Assembly (NCBI GenBank): GCA_019095985.1
Contig: CM032663.1
Location: 34,180,284-34,244,283 of the forward strand
Origin: Streblospio benedicti
Taxonomy: Eukaryota; Annelida; Polychaeta; Spionida; Spionidae
DNA length: 64,000 nt
Direction: 5' to 3'
Shown: piece after piece, positions 1 to 11,362 of the stretch
How positions within the stretch are numbered: the first letter of the stretch is position 1
How the letters are laid out: each line of letters opens with the position of its first letter
Notes under the pieces: generated by a model
What the model was told of the DNA's origin: nothing
The model's input: only the letters and a program-made list of their open reading frames with translations
Databases searched by the model: none
Program-made: the position numbers and the translations under genes

Positions 1-96
1 GTCCACCCTCTGCTGTACAGTATGTGCCATGTAAACTGTAAAAAATGAGAAGTCGTCAATTTTTGTGATTTTCCTCACAAACTAACCTGCTGGCTA

Positions 97-302
97 CAAA
101 TTCAATAATAATTAAGATGAGATGCAATGATAAATTTTTTAATAATTTTAACAAATTTTCGGCATGTACTGCCTTTATCAAGTTATAAAATATATATAAA
201 TATATATTTTATAACTTGATAAAAAGGTACATGCCGAAAAATTTGTTAAAATTATTAAAAAAAAATTAATATTGCATCTCATCTTACCAACCATTGAATT
301 TG
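97..302. repeat. Long hairpin (foldback) repeat
   Basis: Two arms of about 90 bases read as near-perfect reverse complements around an AT-rich centre near 195-215. Each arm carries a CGGCATGTAC block and an ATGAGATGCAAT-type outer block, and the outermost pair is CAAATTCAAT/ATTGAATTTG. It looks like a foldback MITE. No target duplication was identified and nothing in it is coding. Confidence 0.7.
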
Positions 303-356
303 TTTATAATCAATAGATGCGGCACAGCAATTACTACATTTCTTGCTGGCTACACC

Positions 357-482
357 TTGGTTATATTTTTGCGGCAGTGTGGTTATATTTTGCGTCACCA
401 GGTCCATTTTCGGGGTTGTGGTTATATTTTGCGTTAACGCAAATCATAACTGGTTATATTTTGCGTTGGTTAATATTTTGCG
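357..482 (+). repeat. Degenerate tandem array of GGTTATATTTTGCG
   Basis: Five spaced copies of a 14-base motif GGTTATATTTTGCG, or close variants, lie within 126 bases and stop just before the Harbinger-type MITE. Apparent short reading frames here come from the array and are not protein-like. Confidence 0.6.
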
Positions 483-499
483 GTCTAACAGGGCTGTAA

Positions 500-829
500 G
501 GGACGGTGCAATATTTACCAGGAGGGGGTGCATTTGGTAAGGGACGGGTAGTTTTTTCCAGGTGCAAAGTAGGGGACCGGATGATTTTTTCATTCTTGTT
601 GGGCATGGACATGTATTTTTTTTCAGCTGCAGAAATTCCACCTCGACGTGAGCGAATGGGTACAAATTAATCACGCGAATATTCATGGGAGGATTGACTT
701 TTTTTTTTGAATAGAGGGCATGGGACATCAGTTTTTTTCATCACATCAGCAGGGGACAAGACATTTTTTTTCAGACAAGTTTTTTTATATGCACCGGTCC
801 CCCCTGCCTGTTAAATATTGCACCGTCCC
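500..829. mobile_element. Non-autonomous PIF/Harbinger-like MITE
   Basis: The ends are inverted repeats beginning GGGACGGTGCAATATTTA, imperfect further in, and the element is flanked on both sides by TAA. A 3-bp TWA target duplication with GG-starting ends fits PIF/Harbinger. The interior repeats a GGGAC...TTTTTT pattern and has no transposase. A Harbinger transposase does sit at 12.4-13.2 kb, but its termini were not matched to these. Confidence 0.65.
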
Positions 830-1470
830 TAAGAAAGGTCAATAATAACAACAGTTTGGATTTAAAAAATATATTATGTGACTACGTCCTCATTGAAAAT
901 GATAAGGAAGTACTTGCACATTTCTACCCATTGTTGATACATAAAAATGTTGCAATGAATATGTTATTATACAATAGCATAAAATATGGCCATAATAGGT
1001 CAATATGTGATCGGTGTTGTCAGTGTGGGGCAAGTTTAACCATGTTTATTTTGTGGGCCAATTTCCAAACATTTATATTCGTGTAAGAATGGTACAAATA
1101 TGGCAAGATGAAGAACACCGTGGATTCTTTCCAATGTGATGTCATCTAGCAATATGTATTGTGTTGACAGACGAAATAGAGGATGGGAATTTGTTGGACC
1201 AAATTAATACATGTTGTTACCTTCTAGGCATCTTATCACTGTTTGAAATATCAACGACATGTATAAACTCCATCAATTCACGAGGCGTAGGTCTGCTCAG
1301 TATACTAGTATATGAGAGAAAATTATCATATAGTTGTACTAAAATAGTCACAACACGGTGCTACTATACCTACCAAACACCGCTTTTGACAACACCCACA
1401 TTTGAAGAGATTTCTCCAACACGGGCTGGCAGAAAGTTGAAGCACGGTGAGCCACTGAGCAGTACTATAC
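830..1470. other. Intergenic or intronic stretch, nothing recognised
   Basis: AT-rich sequence with short frames of low coding likelihood. If the exon at 1471-1589 is real, the part just below it is the first intron of that minus-strand gene. Confidence 0.4.
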
Positions 1471-1589
1471 CTGGAGAGGAGGACGTCTCTTAGGGCGAAC
1501 CCAGCGAGGAAGAAGCCAGTGAGGATGCCCAACAGAACGGACGGCAGTAGCGGCCGCAGCAGCCGCCAGCAAAACCGCACGGCCGCCAT
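1471..1589 (-). CDS. First coding exon of a type II membrane protein, possibly chondroitin polymerizing factor-like
   Basis: The exon starts at an ATG (1589-1587) in GC-rich sequence unlike the AT-rich flanks and ends at a clean donor (CCAG|GTATAG) after 39 codons plus two bases. It encodes MAAVRFCWRLL followed by a hydrophobic stretch (LLPSVLLGILTGFFLAGFAL) and RDVLLSR. This is a short basic cytosolic tail plus signal anchor, as in Golgi glycosyltransferases. The LLRPLLPSVLLGILTG part resembles, from memory, the N-termini of chondroitin polymerizing factors and chondroitin synthases (CHPF, CHPF2, CHSY1), which extend chondroitin chains in the Golgi. The catalytic exons would lie beyond the left edge. 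The membrane anchor is seen directly; the family call is inference from a short, poorly conserved region. Confidence 0.4.
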
Positions 1590-2873
1590 GCTCTCTCCCT
1601 ACACGAGAACGGGCGCGTAGTTTCAGCACGCTTGTCGTCTGCTCAACTGTGCTAAAACAGATCAACGCGCAGCAAATGGACACTCAATTTTATCATTGCC
1701 ATTCAGCGTTTTCGTTTCCACTTTTAAAGCTTATTTCGTGGCACACAGAGCAATGAATATAAATGTGTCTTTCATCCAGCTGGCATCTATTAATCCTTTG
1801 TCATGAATTTTGTAAATTCTAATCTTCAAATCGCTGCATTGGTATGCAAGATTCATTGACTACACACATTTAGTTTTGAAATAGCATATGCGACCGCATC
1901 CAGCTGGGTGTTTAGATTGACATTTTTTTCTCAATGTATGGGGTGGGCGTTTACTCGGATGTGAGTCTAGAAGTGGCAACACCATTTTAATTTTGACTGG
2001 TTACCAATAATAGGTTCCATCACATTTCACGCACTTGAATGTAGGCAAATCACAATTCACGCTTAAGATTTCGGGGTGATGATGTTGGAGACTATAACCC
2101 CAGGACTCTACCCCATCTGAATGAACGGGTGGGTGGGTTTGTCTCTTGAGGTTGTTGGAGACCCGGCCCCATCCCTATGCAGGGGTGTCTTGGTAAGGGA
2201 GAATAACAGCGTACAGCACCTGAAAGACGAGCTTGCTTCAAGCCAAAGTGACTTGGCTACAAGACTGTGCCGGCTTTCCTGTGTGCACTAGGTTTAATAG
2301 TCCCCAGAGGAAGATGTGTGTTGAAGGCCTATTCCAATGAAGGAATAGGTTTCCAGCCTAATGCCCGTCCAGTGTCCACGGTATAAGTGCCGCCCTAATG
2401 ACAAACCCAATACTGAAGTGTACTAATTCGCTAATCCTACAGCGGCATTAGTATTGAAATGAACGACTCTTGCATTATGTTATATTATATTAAAACGTGT
2501 GCAACTGAGAGGAATTGAAAACTAATACATTGCAACTTAATATTGCCTACTTTAACCTTACAGGAATGCTACAATTCCTGTACAGAGTCATCCAGTGTTA
2601 CAATTATTTCAAATCTATCATAACGATATTTCAAATGTAAACTTGTTTCTTTTATGTTTTCATAATTATAAATATCCAACACTTATTGAAGAATAATTAT
2701 GGAGCTATAAATATTTTCTGTGTGCCATACAAAGAACTGTAATAATGAAATCCAACGCAAGAATAAAGAAATTGGAGTATGCGTTTGAAATGATTTGTGA
2801 TTTATTGGACTTGGGAATAGATATCATTATAATTATGTAATTAAGTCAGTAGTTCATTAGACGTTTGACTCCA
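1590..2873. other. Upstream flank, nothing coding recognised
   Basis: The part next to 1589 would hold the promoter and 5' UTR of the minus-strand exon, but no TATA box or CpG feature stands out. The segment 2060-2440 is less AT-rich and contains GGAGACCCGGCCCCATCC-like text that may be an old SINE; I could not assign it. Confidence 0.35.
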
Positions 2874-3005
2874 AGTCAGGTTAGGACTATATCACATAGT
2901 CTCTGGTAGGATTCGAACCCAAGACCATATGGCACCAAATCGCCTAGCAGTTCAGGCTTACTCACTAGTCCACTAGAGACTATGTGATATATTCCTAACC
3001 TGACT
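2874..3005 (-). mobile_element. tRNA-like SINE core inside about 30-bp inverted repeats
   Basis: Read on the minus strand, the centre holds a perfect Pol III B box, GGTTCGAATCC, downstream of an A-box-like TAGTGAGTAAG. The spacing is tRNA-like. The outer about 30 bases on each side (AGTCAGGTTAGG... and ...CCTAACCTGACT) are inverted repeats. A tRNA-derived core flanked by terminal inverted repeats is unusual: either a SINE caught inside a MITE or a foldback SINE derivative. It is unlikely to be a working tRNA, because the acceptor stem is replaced by the long inverted repeat. Confidence 0.6.
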
Positions 3006-3179
3006 GGTCCCCTATTTTATTACATGTGGTAATAATGCTGACTGTCAAAATGTGCACAGTTATTTTGAAGGCATTGTGACTCAATAAAAAAAAAGTTTTT
3101 GGTGGTTTAGTATAATATTCATTTCTAAATATTAACAAATTCAAATATCTAAAATGCATTCAAAACATATTTGAAAAAT

Positions 3180-3490
3180 ACACGTCGTCACAGTCTTCTT
3201 GTCATGCAAGGTGAAGTGTATCTCTACACGTTGTATACACGTGTATTACTACATGTGTTCTATACGTCTATCTCTACACGTGTTCTACACGTGTATAGAA
3301 GGTGTATATTAATGCAACTCAGTGTATCCCTACATTACGCGTGTACTACACGTGTAACTCTACACGTGGTATACACCTGTAGTGATGTACTTGGTATACA
3401 CATGTAATGTAGGGATATACCCGTGGAACCCCAATTATGCCCGGAATACATGTGTATTACACGTGTATCTCAACACCTGTGCTCACTGGG
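3180..3490. repeat. Degenerate minisatellite rich in ACACGTGT
   Basis: A loosely repeated unit of about 15-25 bases, variants of CTACACGTGTATT, spans about 300 bases and runs up to the AC microsatellite. It contains several palindromic CACGTG cores. The repetition explains the overlapping reading frames here. Confidence 0.6.
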
Positions 3491-3566
3491 TACTGCTCAA
3501 ACTACGTCCAAGTTATTCCAAAGAACTCAACGAAACTTACACAGGTTACTACTACGGATTAAGCTT

Positions 3567-3782
<216 letters not shown>

Positions 3783-3840
3783 GTATGCACGCACGCAAGT
3801 ACGTACGCACGCACGCACACACACTCACAAAAATATTGTT

Positions 3841-4787
3841 ATAATAATGAATATGAGGCAGGAAGTTCTGATATGAACAAACTGAAACAATGTGTATTAG
3901 GGTCCTTTAAAGAGGTTTCCTCATCTGCTATATTCTTAAACCCGAAGCAAAATCATTGAGGCTAACTTCTGCTGAAACGGGAATTTATAAATGTCTTCGA
4001 GATGCAGTATCAAAAGACACAAGTTCATATAATGATGATTGTGATGACCACATATAAAAGGCGAGCGCGCAATATGAGCGAATTTGATTATCTTGATCAT
4101 CAACTTGAATCTATATTCTAAACATGCAAAACAGTGAAATTACCTATACTTGCGAAGCTAGCCAGAAGTGTGCTTGGAATTATAACGAACGTATCCTATG
4201 GTGTCCAATGCTTAGAAATCCTTAACAGTCGTTGCCAGATGGAGGCTTGGACAAAATATACCCACGCTATTTGATGCAAATAACTGCAATGATTCGTAAA
4301 ACACTTGCCGTGTTGGTACATGACTAAAAAGTCAATAGCGATTAACCATCTTCCTTATTAGTCTCAGAGCAGAGAGACATTGAGTAAACGTGTGTTCGGT
4401 TGAGCATTATATGTACAGTCTAGTAAAGCAATAATCCTGCGGTTATCCATTTGGCGTATAATGTCTCCAGCTATATACAGTGGTACGACCGAAACAATGG
4501 TCACTGCAAATGACCATGTCCGCTCAGTGATCACGACAGCTGGCTCCCAGTGTAGGCCTACGCGTTCTAATGTGCGTTTAGTCTATACCCGTTGACCACG
4601 CATTGATTTGCCTTTGTAGTTCATTGTCCGGCGATCGATTCTCTTTTGGTGCACAGCCTCTGTGTCCATGCTTTAGCATGATCACCATGAATTAACCCTA
4701 AGTCATAACAGTCCTCATGTATAGACCACTGATTATTGTGTCTAGAAATCTGGTAGGCTGGTGTGAGCACTCCACGAATAGTTTACA
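3841..4787. other. Intergenic, nothing recognised
   Basis: No long frame, splice-bounded exon or repeat family was identified. Confidence 0.4.
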
Positions 4788-4938
4788 GTGGCAGATCCAT
4801 ATTTTTGGAAAATGGGGGACCACTTAAGCAAAAGGGGGGAGGGCGCTTAGCGATTTCATGAAAAACCCTATGAAAATGAAGTATTTTGGTGGGAAAAGGG
4901 GGGGCGACCCCGTCGCCTCTCCTGGATCTGCCTATGAG
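4788..4938. mobile_element. Short hAT-like MITE
   Basis: The ends read GTGGCAGATCCA and TGGATCTGCCTATG, an imperfect inverted pair. The interior is G-rich (GGGGGACC, AAAAGGGGGG). The GTGGCRGATCCAG terminus is, from memory, common in hAT-type MITEs of invertebrates. A related right end, CTCCTGGATCTGCCTATG, occurs at about 27.41 kb. Confidence 0.5.
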
Positions 4939-7900
4939 TTTACACGGAAACGTTTCTATATGTCCGTGTCTTTTGAACTCTTTAATTTTGATTGAGTTGT
5001 GGGGCAGACAGTTGTGGATCTCACTAAAGTTTTACATATTGAAATGCTGATTATCAGGGTAGGTAGCAATGGGCAATATGTCGGCTGCCTGCCCCGCTTT
5101 ACCCTTGTTACCTTTCCGATAAACGTATAAAAAACATTTTCTGAGTATATGAAGCAAATTGCGTACACGTCATTAGTACAAATTAAAAATACATCTTATT
5201 GGTAAGCTAGTATAATAACAGGCAATATGAGAATGAGCAAATATTCACACGCTAATTATAAAATATTGGAAAGCTACTGTATACATTTATAGCATTTAAT
5301 TTCTTTATATTAGTTACATTATATTGTGCCACATAGTTTTTATTATACGTCTACGGTGCCGCATCATTATAAAATATGTAAAATATTGTATTTTAGAAGC
5401 CATATGATGACCGCTAAAGGGCGGGGTGACGGGTGTTGTCTGATGTTCGTAAAATGACATGTAGTGTTACCACAGGGTGTCTACCGATAATTATGAACTA
5501 AGCATAGGATACGGCGGTAGCGGAATTTTGATTTGCGATTTTCTGAAAGTACCAGACTCATCAATGGCCCCAATAAATTTCCCTCCGCCTTCAAAGCTCT
5601 GTTCTGTGGGAAGACCTCAGAGCGTATGTCATTGTCATACTGATACAAATAATTGTACCTTCGTTGTGGGAATAGCATGTTCGCATTGACAAAAGTTGAC
5701 AATGATAGAATCTAGGCCACAGTCAATTGAAACATTTTTAAAGACATTATAAAACAAATATTTCAAATGACTGTGACTGTAAAAAAACCGTCAAAACTCC
5801 CACAACCACAGATAAAAAAAAAAGATACATAAAAAATTGTCGTGTTTCTAGATCTAGATTTACTGGATCATCGCCTGCAGATTCTCAGTTTGAACTTTTC
5901 CATCTTTTCTTTTAGTTTGTTTGTTTGTTTGTTTGTTTGTTTGTTTGTGTGGATACTATGCAACCATCAATTTTGAGGATACACTAGTACGGCATGGGCG
6001 CTTATTCTTCCCTGTTTAGTTTCATAGCCCGTCAATGTGTTATTGATTGTGGCCACACTGTGTTGTCCAGTAAGCAAACAGGTCCAGTGGGCAGTTAGTG
6101 ACCATATTGACACACGGTATAGATTCTCTGCTGTAGTTGTACACACCATTGAATAAGAACATCCACCAAGCGTGTCTATGAAATTCAGATTCAATTCATT
6201 TATTGTCTTCATGATATGACGTAAATGTTTGGTAAATAATATATTATAATAATACATTAATTAAAAAAATGTAAAAAATACACTAAATAGAAGCATCCCT
6301 CTTTTAAAGCATATTTGAATAAATCAACCCAGTAAAAATGAGTGCTTTTAATATAAGGTGACATTACTTGCATAAATGCATTGGTGAAATTTCCACTCAG
6401 TAAAGATTGATCTACACCCAGTAATTTGCTAAACATACAATTCTTTCACTATCAATGAGGCTGTGCCAATATCTAATAAAACCTTCAACTCACCCTCGAA
6501 TGATTTATGGAATGTAGTGGCGTTTACGTCTGCTTCTAAAAGTGACGTCATCTGTTGCTCCTCCTCACCCCTTATTTTCAAGTGGCATCATTTATATATC
6601 AATTGTTTCTATGGACAAAACCAACACATATTTATTTCAAATGTATAGTAGAATCTGGATATTGCTAATCTCGAATGTTCAGTCATGTCCACGTCAGTTT
6701 CATTTCCATTCTATCCCCATTAACAAATTGTTATCTCAAACACTTGTGGTAGCCGAGCAGGACCGTTTTCCATCTACTTGTTTCGCCTGTAAAAAGAAAT
6801 AAAGATGGTATCGACACATTGCAAAAAAGTAATAAAAGAAATCTTTTAAAAACTCACCCTCTCACTTTCTACACCCAGTAAAACTAGTGGCACATCACTT
6901 AGTTCTTTAGCATTGACAAATCAACGTCACAGTGCTGGGGTGACTTTCTAGGATTACGCTGCAAACCTTTCGAATTACCTAAGCTATTACTGGAAGCTCG
7001 CAGAGGTCATTAAGAATCTACTAAAGAGTATATGTTACGTTTGAGAAATAAAACATAATCTAAGCAGAATTAACAAAAAATCCACATATCCCACAAGACA
7101 AGTGTTATGTGGTGACAACCTCATGTATACCACATACACACCTTCCTAAGATGCTGGGACCCATGGTTCAATCACACGTTAAGAGAAGCAAAAATGTGAC
7201 CTGGTTTTCAATCTTTTTTTGTTTTTGTTTTTCAAAATAAACATCGCTGGTACTTGAGAATGCCATATTCAAACAATACTTAATTGCTCAAATGATGTCA
7301 GTCAAAAATCTCACGAAAAGTTAGTGGTTGTGAAGTAGCATTCGACAAGTAAACTTTCAAACTGCGTATTGATATTTTTTTAGTTTTTTTAACACAGTCA
7401 TTATTACTTTTATTTTATCACAATATGCAAAATAGCCATTATGGTCATAGTTCTTTCCAAAATGACAAGAGTGTGTCAGGTTGCTCGTAATCTTTGAACA
7501 ACTCATTGACAATAGTGTACACCTTATCTCAGAGAAAGGGAAGTCGTCACACTACGTGTACTAATTATGCAAGCACACAATTCAACCCTGTCGTAATGAG
7601 CAGTAAGCAAATACCTGTTGGGTATGATTTCAATAATTTAAGGCTTATCTAAATTGAGACCGGTAATATTTGGAGCATTAGCAATTCATGCAAGGATAGA
7701 GTTGTAAATACTTGTAGCGTTAACAGTCCAAGCAAGGATCGAGTTGTAAATGTCACAAATAATCGCCCACAATAGACGCATCTGGTGCATAATATGCAAA
7801 GGTGGTTATTGGTCAATCGGCTGTCAAGAAAATTGTAATAAACTTATATGAAAAATTCATCTGTGAAGGCCGCTGAGTCTGTGACATTTGTTTGAGTACA

Positions 7901-8203
7901 GCAGGACTTGTTAATGCCGACAATTTCAGAATTTATGGTTAACTACAATGCCTGTTCTTACAAACCTCAAAATTTGAAAGGTGCTCATTCAATCATGCCC
8001 AAGAGCACTTGAATTGTCTCTAAACTCTATGAATAATGATGATAAAACTAAATTTATGATTAATTGTTTCTATGTACAGTACAATAATGAATGGGATGGG
8101 ACATACAACCCTGTTATAAAGTATGTAAATACTTTGGTAAATGCATATTATAATGCTACAAACGACCTGTAAGAGTAAAGTAAAAGATTTACTGTAGTAA
8201 TGT
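4939..8203. other. Gene-poor stretch with a (GTTT)n run
   Basis: Contains (GTTT)n at 5914-5948 and otherwise AT-rich unique-looking sequence. Short frames at 5.5, 6.0 and 6.5 kb show no recognisable domain or splice context. I see no gene here. Confidence 0.4.
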
Positions 8204-8303
8204 TAGATTTCACATTCTATCATTCCGTGCAAAAATCACCGCCAATAACCCACGCTGATTGGTCAATCAGCGTGCTCAATCTTGCGATGGAAAACACGCT
8301 CCA

Positions 8304-8442
8304 GAGCGCACGGAGACCACTACTACGGTGCAAGTCTAAACTCCTCACATTATCAATACAGCCGCTGACGTCGCAAGGCGTGTTCCCTGTAGCGGAGAGC
8401 AGAAGTTTAGACTAGCGCCGTAGTAGTTGTCTCCGCGCGCTC
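8304..8442. repeat. Imperfect palindrome, about 39-base arms
   Basis: The left arm begins GAGCGCACGGAGACC and the right arm ends GGAGACAACTACTACGG-like when reversed. The two differ at a few sites and flank a 60-base loop. Confidence 0.65.
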
Positions 8443-8528
8443 TTTTTTGGCAAAATTGACTTGCAATGAAAATGTTATAATATGATTTATTTTAAAATAA
8501 AATGGATTTTAGTCATGATAGAATGGTG

Positions 8529-8624
8529 ATTGACCACGCGATTGTCGTGTCAATCGCAAAATTGAGCATGCTCAATTTTGAGCATGCTCAATTTTGCGAT
8601 TGACACGACAATCGAGTGGTCAAT
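8529..8624. repeat. Near-perfect 96-bp palindrome
   Basis: The arms ATTGACCACGCGATTGTCGT and the reversed right arm match almost base for base. The core contains GAGCATGCTC repeats. It lies 87 bases from the previous palindrome, and both may belong to one foldback element. Confidence 0.75.
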
Positions 8625-8699
8625 TCCTACATTGTATCCTTTATGTCAACCAAATTAATGTACTTATTGTTAGCATGCTGGTGCTATTTTGCATGTAAA

Positions 8700-8815
8700 T
8701 ATGTATTAAGTTAGTTCATGTATATTTTCTTATTTCCTGTTTCACAACTTAAATCATTGTAATGTAAGCTCTTCTACCAGAAGGCACTCAATAAAAACAA
8801 TACAATACAATTGCA
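8700..8815 (+). mobile_element. Possible LINE 3' tail
   Basis: A GTAAGCTCTTCTACC motif, an AATAAA signal and a short (AATAC)n run at 8796-8812 resemble the 3' end of a non-LTR retrotransposon. No coding sequence is attached. A weak call. Confidence 0.25.
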
Positions 8816-9397
8816 ATTTTGGAAATAATGTATATAGATATTATCTCTGAATGTCTATAAATTTGCAATATGAGTTGGGTTTTTTAAGGTATCAGCACTT
8901 TCCATTTCTGGGCCAGTATATACCAGTTCGTTGTATAGAACAATAAAAATATATCTATAAAATATTTAATAATCTACTTTAAGATATTTAAGTGGTTGTA
9001 AAATTTCATACTGCTTGTATGCAACTGTATATAAGACATATAAAAATGTATCTGATAAATAAATATATTCTTGTATCCACAAATAAAACAGAGTCTTACA
9101 ATAATACTTAAAATAAATAGTATATTCTTCACTCATATTGTCAACAATCAAATAATTGTTTTCTGATTTAGAAGATTATATGGTTTGATTATATTTTTCG
9201 TTTCTATTTCAGCTGTCTTGTCTTCTAAATTAGTTCTAAAACACAGCAGAACTAGAATCTTTGATTTCCCATTACTATCGATCCCACCCTACCTTTATTA
9301 ACACTATCCTCTTTCATCTTTTTGAGCACAACCCAAACCGTTGGCCGATAGTCATCACATTTAATGTTTTTGCCGTAAACCCAACTCAGATTCACGT

Positions 9398-9640
9398 TCA
9401 CTTTCCGATGCAAAAGTCTCTAAATATGACATCGAGGATCTCATCCGAGGTGACCTGTCCCATGATTTTGCTGATTTGTCTGAGTGCTCACCGGAGCTCA
9501 TGGGCTGCGATGACCGTATCAATGTCCGCAGTGTCATCAAACCTGTTTAATGCTTCAATAGCATGTTCCAGGTGCTGCCGGTGTCTTGTTTGAGTGAGGC
9601 TTTGATCACAACCATGTCGACTCGGATCACCACACAGTTC
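9398..9640 (-). pseudogene. GTPBP3: C-terminal end of GTPBP3/MnmE (mitochondrial tRNA-modification GTPase) with an in-frame stop
   Basis: The minus strand ends in the signature MnmE terminus ILDVIFRDFCIGK-stop (stop at 9400-9398). Upstream in the same frame are TRHRQHLEHAIEALNRF, IDTVIAAHELR and ALRQISKIMGQVTSDE, the helical C-terminus of GTPBP3. That enzyme, with MTO1, makes the taurinomethyluridine wobble modification in mitochondrial tRNAs, and its FCIGK cysteine is conserved. LCGDPS about 20 residues before TRHRQ matches the same place in human GTPBP3 as I recall it. A TGA interrupts the frame at 9490-9488, where relatives usually have leucine, and a second in-frame TGA precedes LCGDPS unless an intron ends there. 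The GTPase exons were not found upstream. It is either a decayed copy or a real last exon with a sequence error. Confidence 0.7.
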
Positions 9641-11310
9641 TCACCTTCCATACAAATATCACAGACCGTAGCCGTGCATATGATGCACGTTTGATCACTA
9701 TCAAAAGACCACAACATGCAGACCTCTTAAGAAATCGCACTGATCACAACCAAAGGTCTGGATTTCTACGTCCAAAATTTCACTGAAAACAGGAATTCTT
9801 ACGTGTGGTAAATGTCTGTATTGCAGGTTTTCGTGTTGATAACTCTAAATATTCTAATGCACTTGTTACAGAGTTGATGTGGCTTGTTTGTACGGATACA
9901 TGACTAATTTACTAAAATCTACAAGGACCGCAGTTTTTCACTTTTTTGCTGAAGAGCCAAACCTTCGTTGGTGCAAATTACGGTGGATTCTTGTGTATAT
10001 GTGGACGATTGGTGAGCCGAAAGCATATGCAATTGCCCTAAAACGTCTGAGTACTGACCTACTTTCCATTGGGGGTAGGGGTGGCACTCGCCTCACACAA
10101 GTCTCAAACTCGCCTGAAGCCTCGCCTGGGTGGGGGGGGGGGGTGATTAGTCCTCAATTGGTGGATTCAATCGTATCTTTACTAGATTTTATCAGACAAA
10201 TAGAAAAATATTTTGTCAAGCAGTAAGAGATTCTTAAACATCATGGAATTCATATAATTCTTGCATTGTTGTGTTTTGTTGTATTATTTTTTCTGGCACA
10301 TTTATTTTGCTAACAAAGTATACATTTATACAGTTATAGCAGACACATGTATGTTGAGCATATTAATGATTTTCATACACGCCTGCTCCATTTCGTGACC
10401 ACATTATGTGGATTTTCTTTGAAACTGTGTGTGTGATTATTGTAGTGTATCTTTGTGATATCGAATCGGTGTGACAAAATGAAACATCCTACAAAAATGT
10501 GACTTTCCTGTGCACAAGCTAGTTAAGTGTAGAGACGTTGATAGTTGTTAATAGCGCTGTTGTGTTGAAAATAAAAAAAAATGTTGTAAGCTTGTTGAAT
10601 ACTTTTCCTGTATATTTCGCCGTTGTGTTTGAATACTTGTGTGGTTTCATACGTCTACTACGCCACCACCATGTCAGCTTGGCCGCCGTACATGGTGAGG
10701 GACTTTGCACTGATGTTGGCGGCCAAGAATCCTGGTAAGCCGCATACAGGCCATGTATACCAATCAAAGGGATTAGTGCATGGGCCAACGGCCGTTTTTT
10801 TTTTAGATTCAGAGGGCAGTACAAATTTCATATACCATCGAAATGCTCAGAATCTCAGCTTTCCAATGGTGCATGATAGCAATGTGAAACTGACAGCTTC
10901 ACATGAGTAAAATCCACACAAAGATAAACACTATGAATAGCTGTTCGGTGTTGATTCCAGTGTTGATTGGTAATACAGTTGTTACAGTGAAAATGCTTAC
11001 TCTAGTTTGTGCTTATTATACAACTTAATAAAGTGTATTATTTACCATTTTAAAGGCAATCTAGTATTCTTTATTGTGGATGATTTAAACCGTCTGTACT
11101 GTGGATGTTACTATGATCTTAGCAATCAATGAAAGGAACCCTATTATATGACTACATAACAGATATTTTGGAGGTTCAAGCAATTTTAGGCTTGCAAGAA
11201 GCCAATTGAACGTACAGTGCACGTATCGTTGTTGGTTTTGGTTTTGTGGGTGTGCATTTTGTAATAACCGTCTTTTTAGGCGACACGGTTTTATGAGACA
11301 ATATAGATGG
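9641..11310. other. No gene recognised; possible upstream flank of the GTPBP3 fragment
   Basis: Holds a poly-G run near 10132-10142 and CTCGCCT repeats nearby. A short frame at 10671-10910 (MSAWPPYMVRDFALMLAAKNPG-like) lacks family resemblance. No G1 (GxPNxGKS) or G3 (DTAG) motif of GTPBP3 was found here. Confidence 0.35.
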
Positions 11311-11362
11311 TACCTCCATTAAGTTCATTGGATATCCAATATCCAATGAACTTAATGGAGGT
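11311..11362. repeat. Perfect short hairpin
   Basis: TACCTCCATTAAGTTCATTG and its exact reverse complement abut around GATATCCAATATC, giving a 52-base palindrome. It could be a minimal foldback relic. Confidence 0.8.

Noticed and set aside
10623-10910. A 95-codon frame starting near MSAWPPYMVRDFALML
   Set aside because: Looks protein-like for about 25 residues, but no family, splice border or neighbour supports it.
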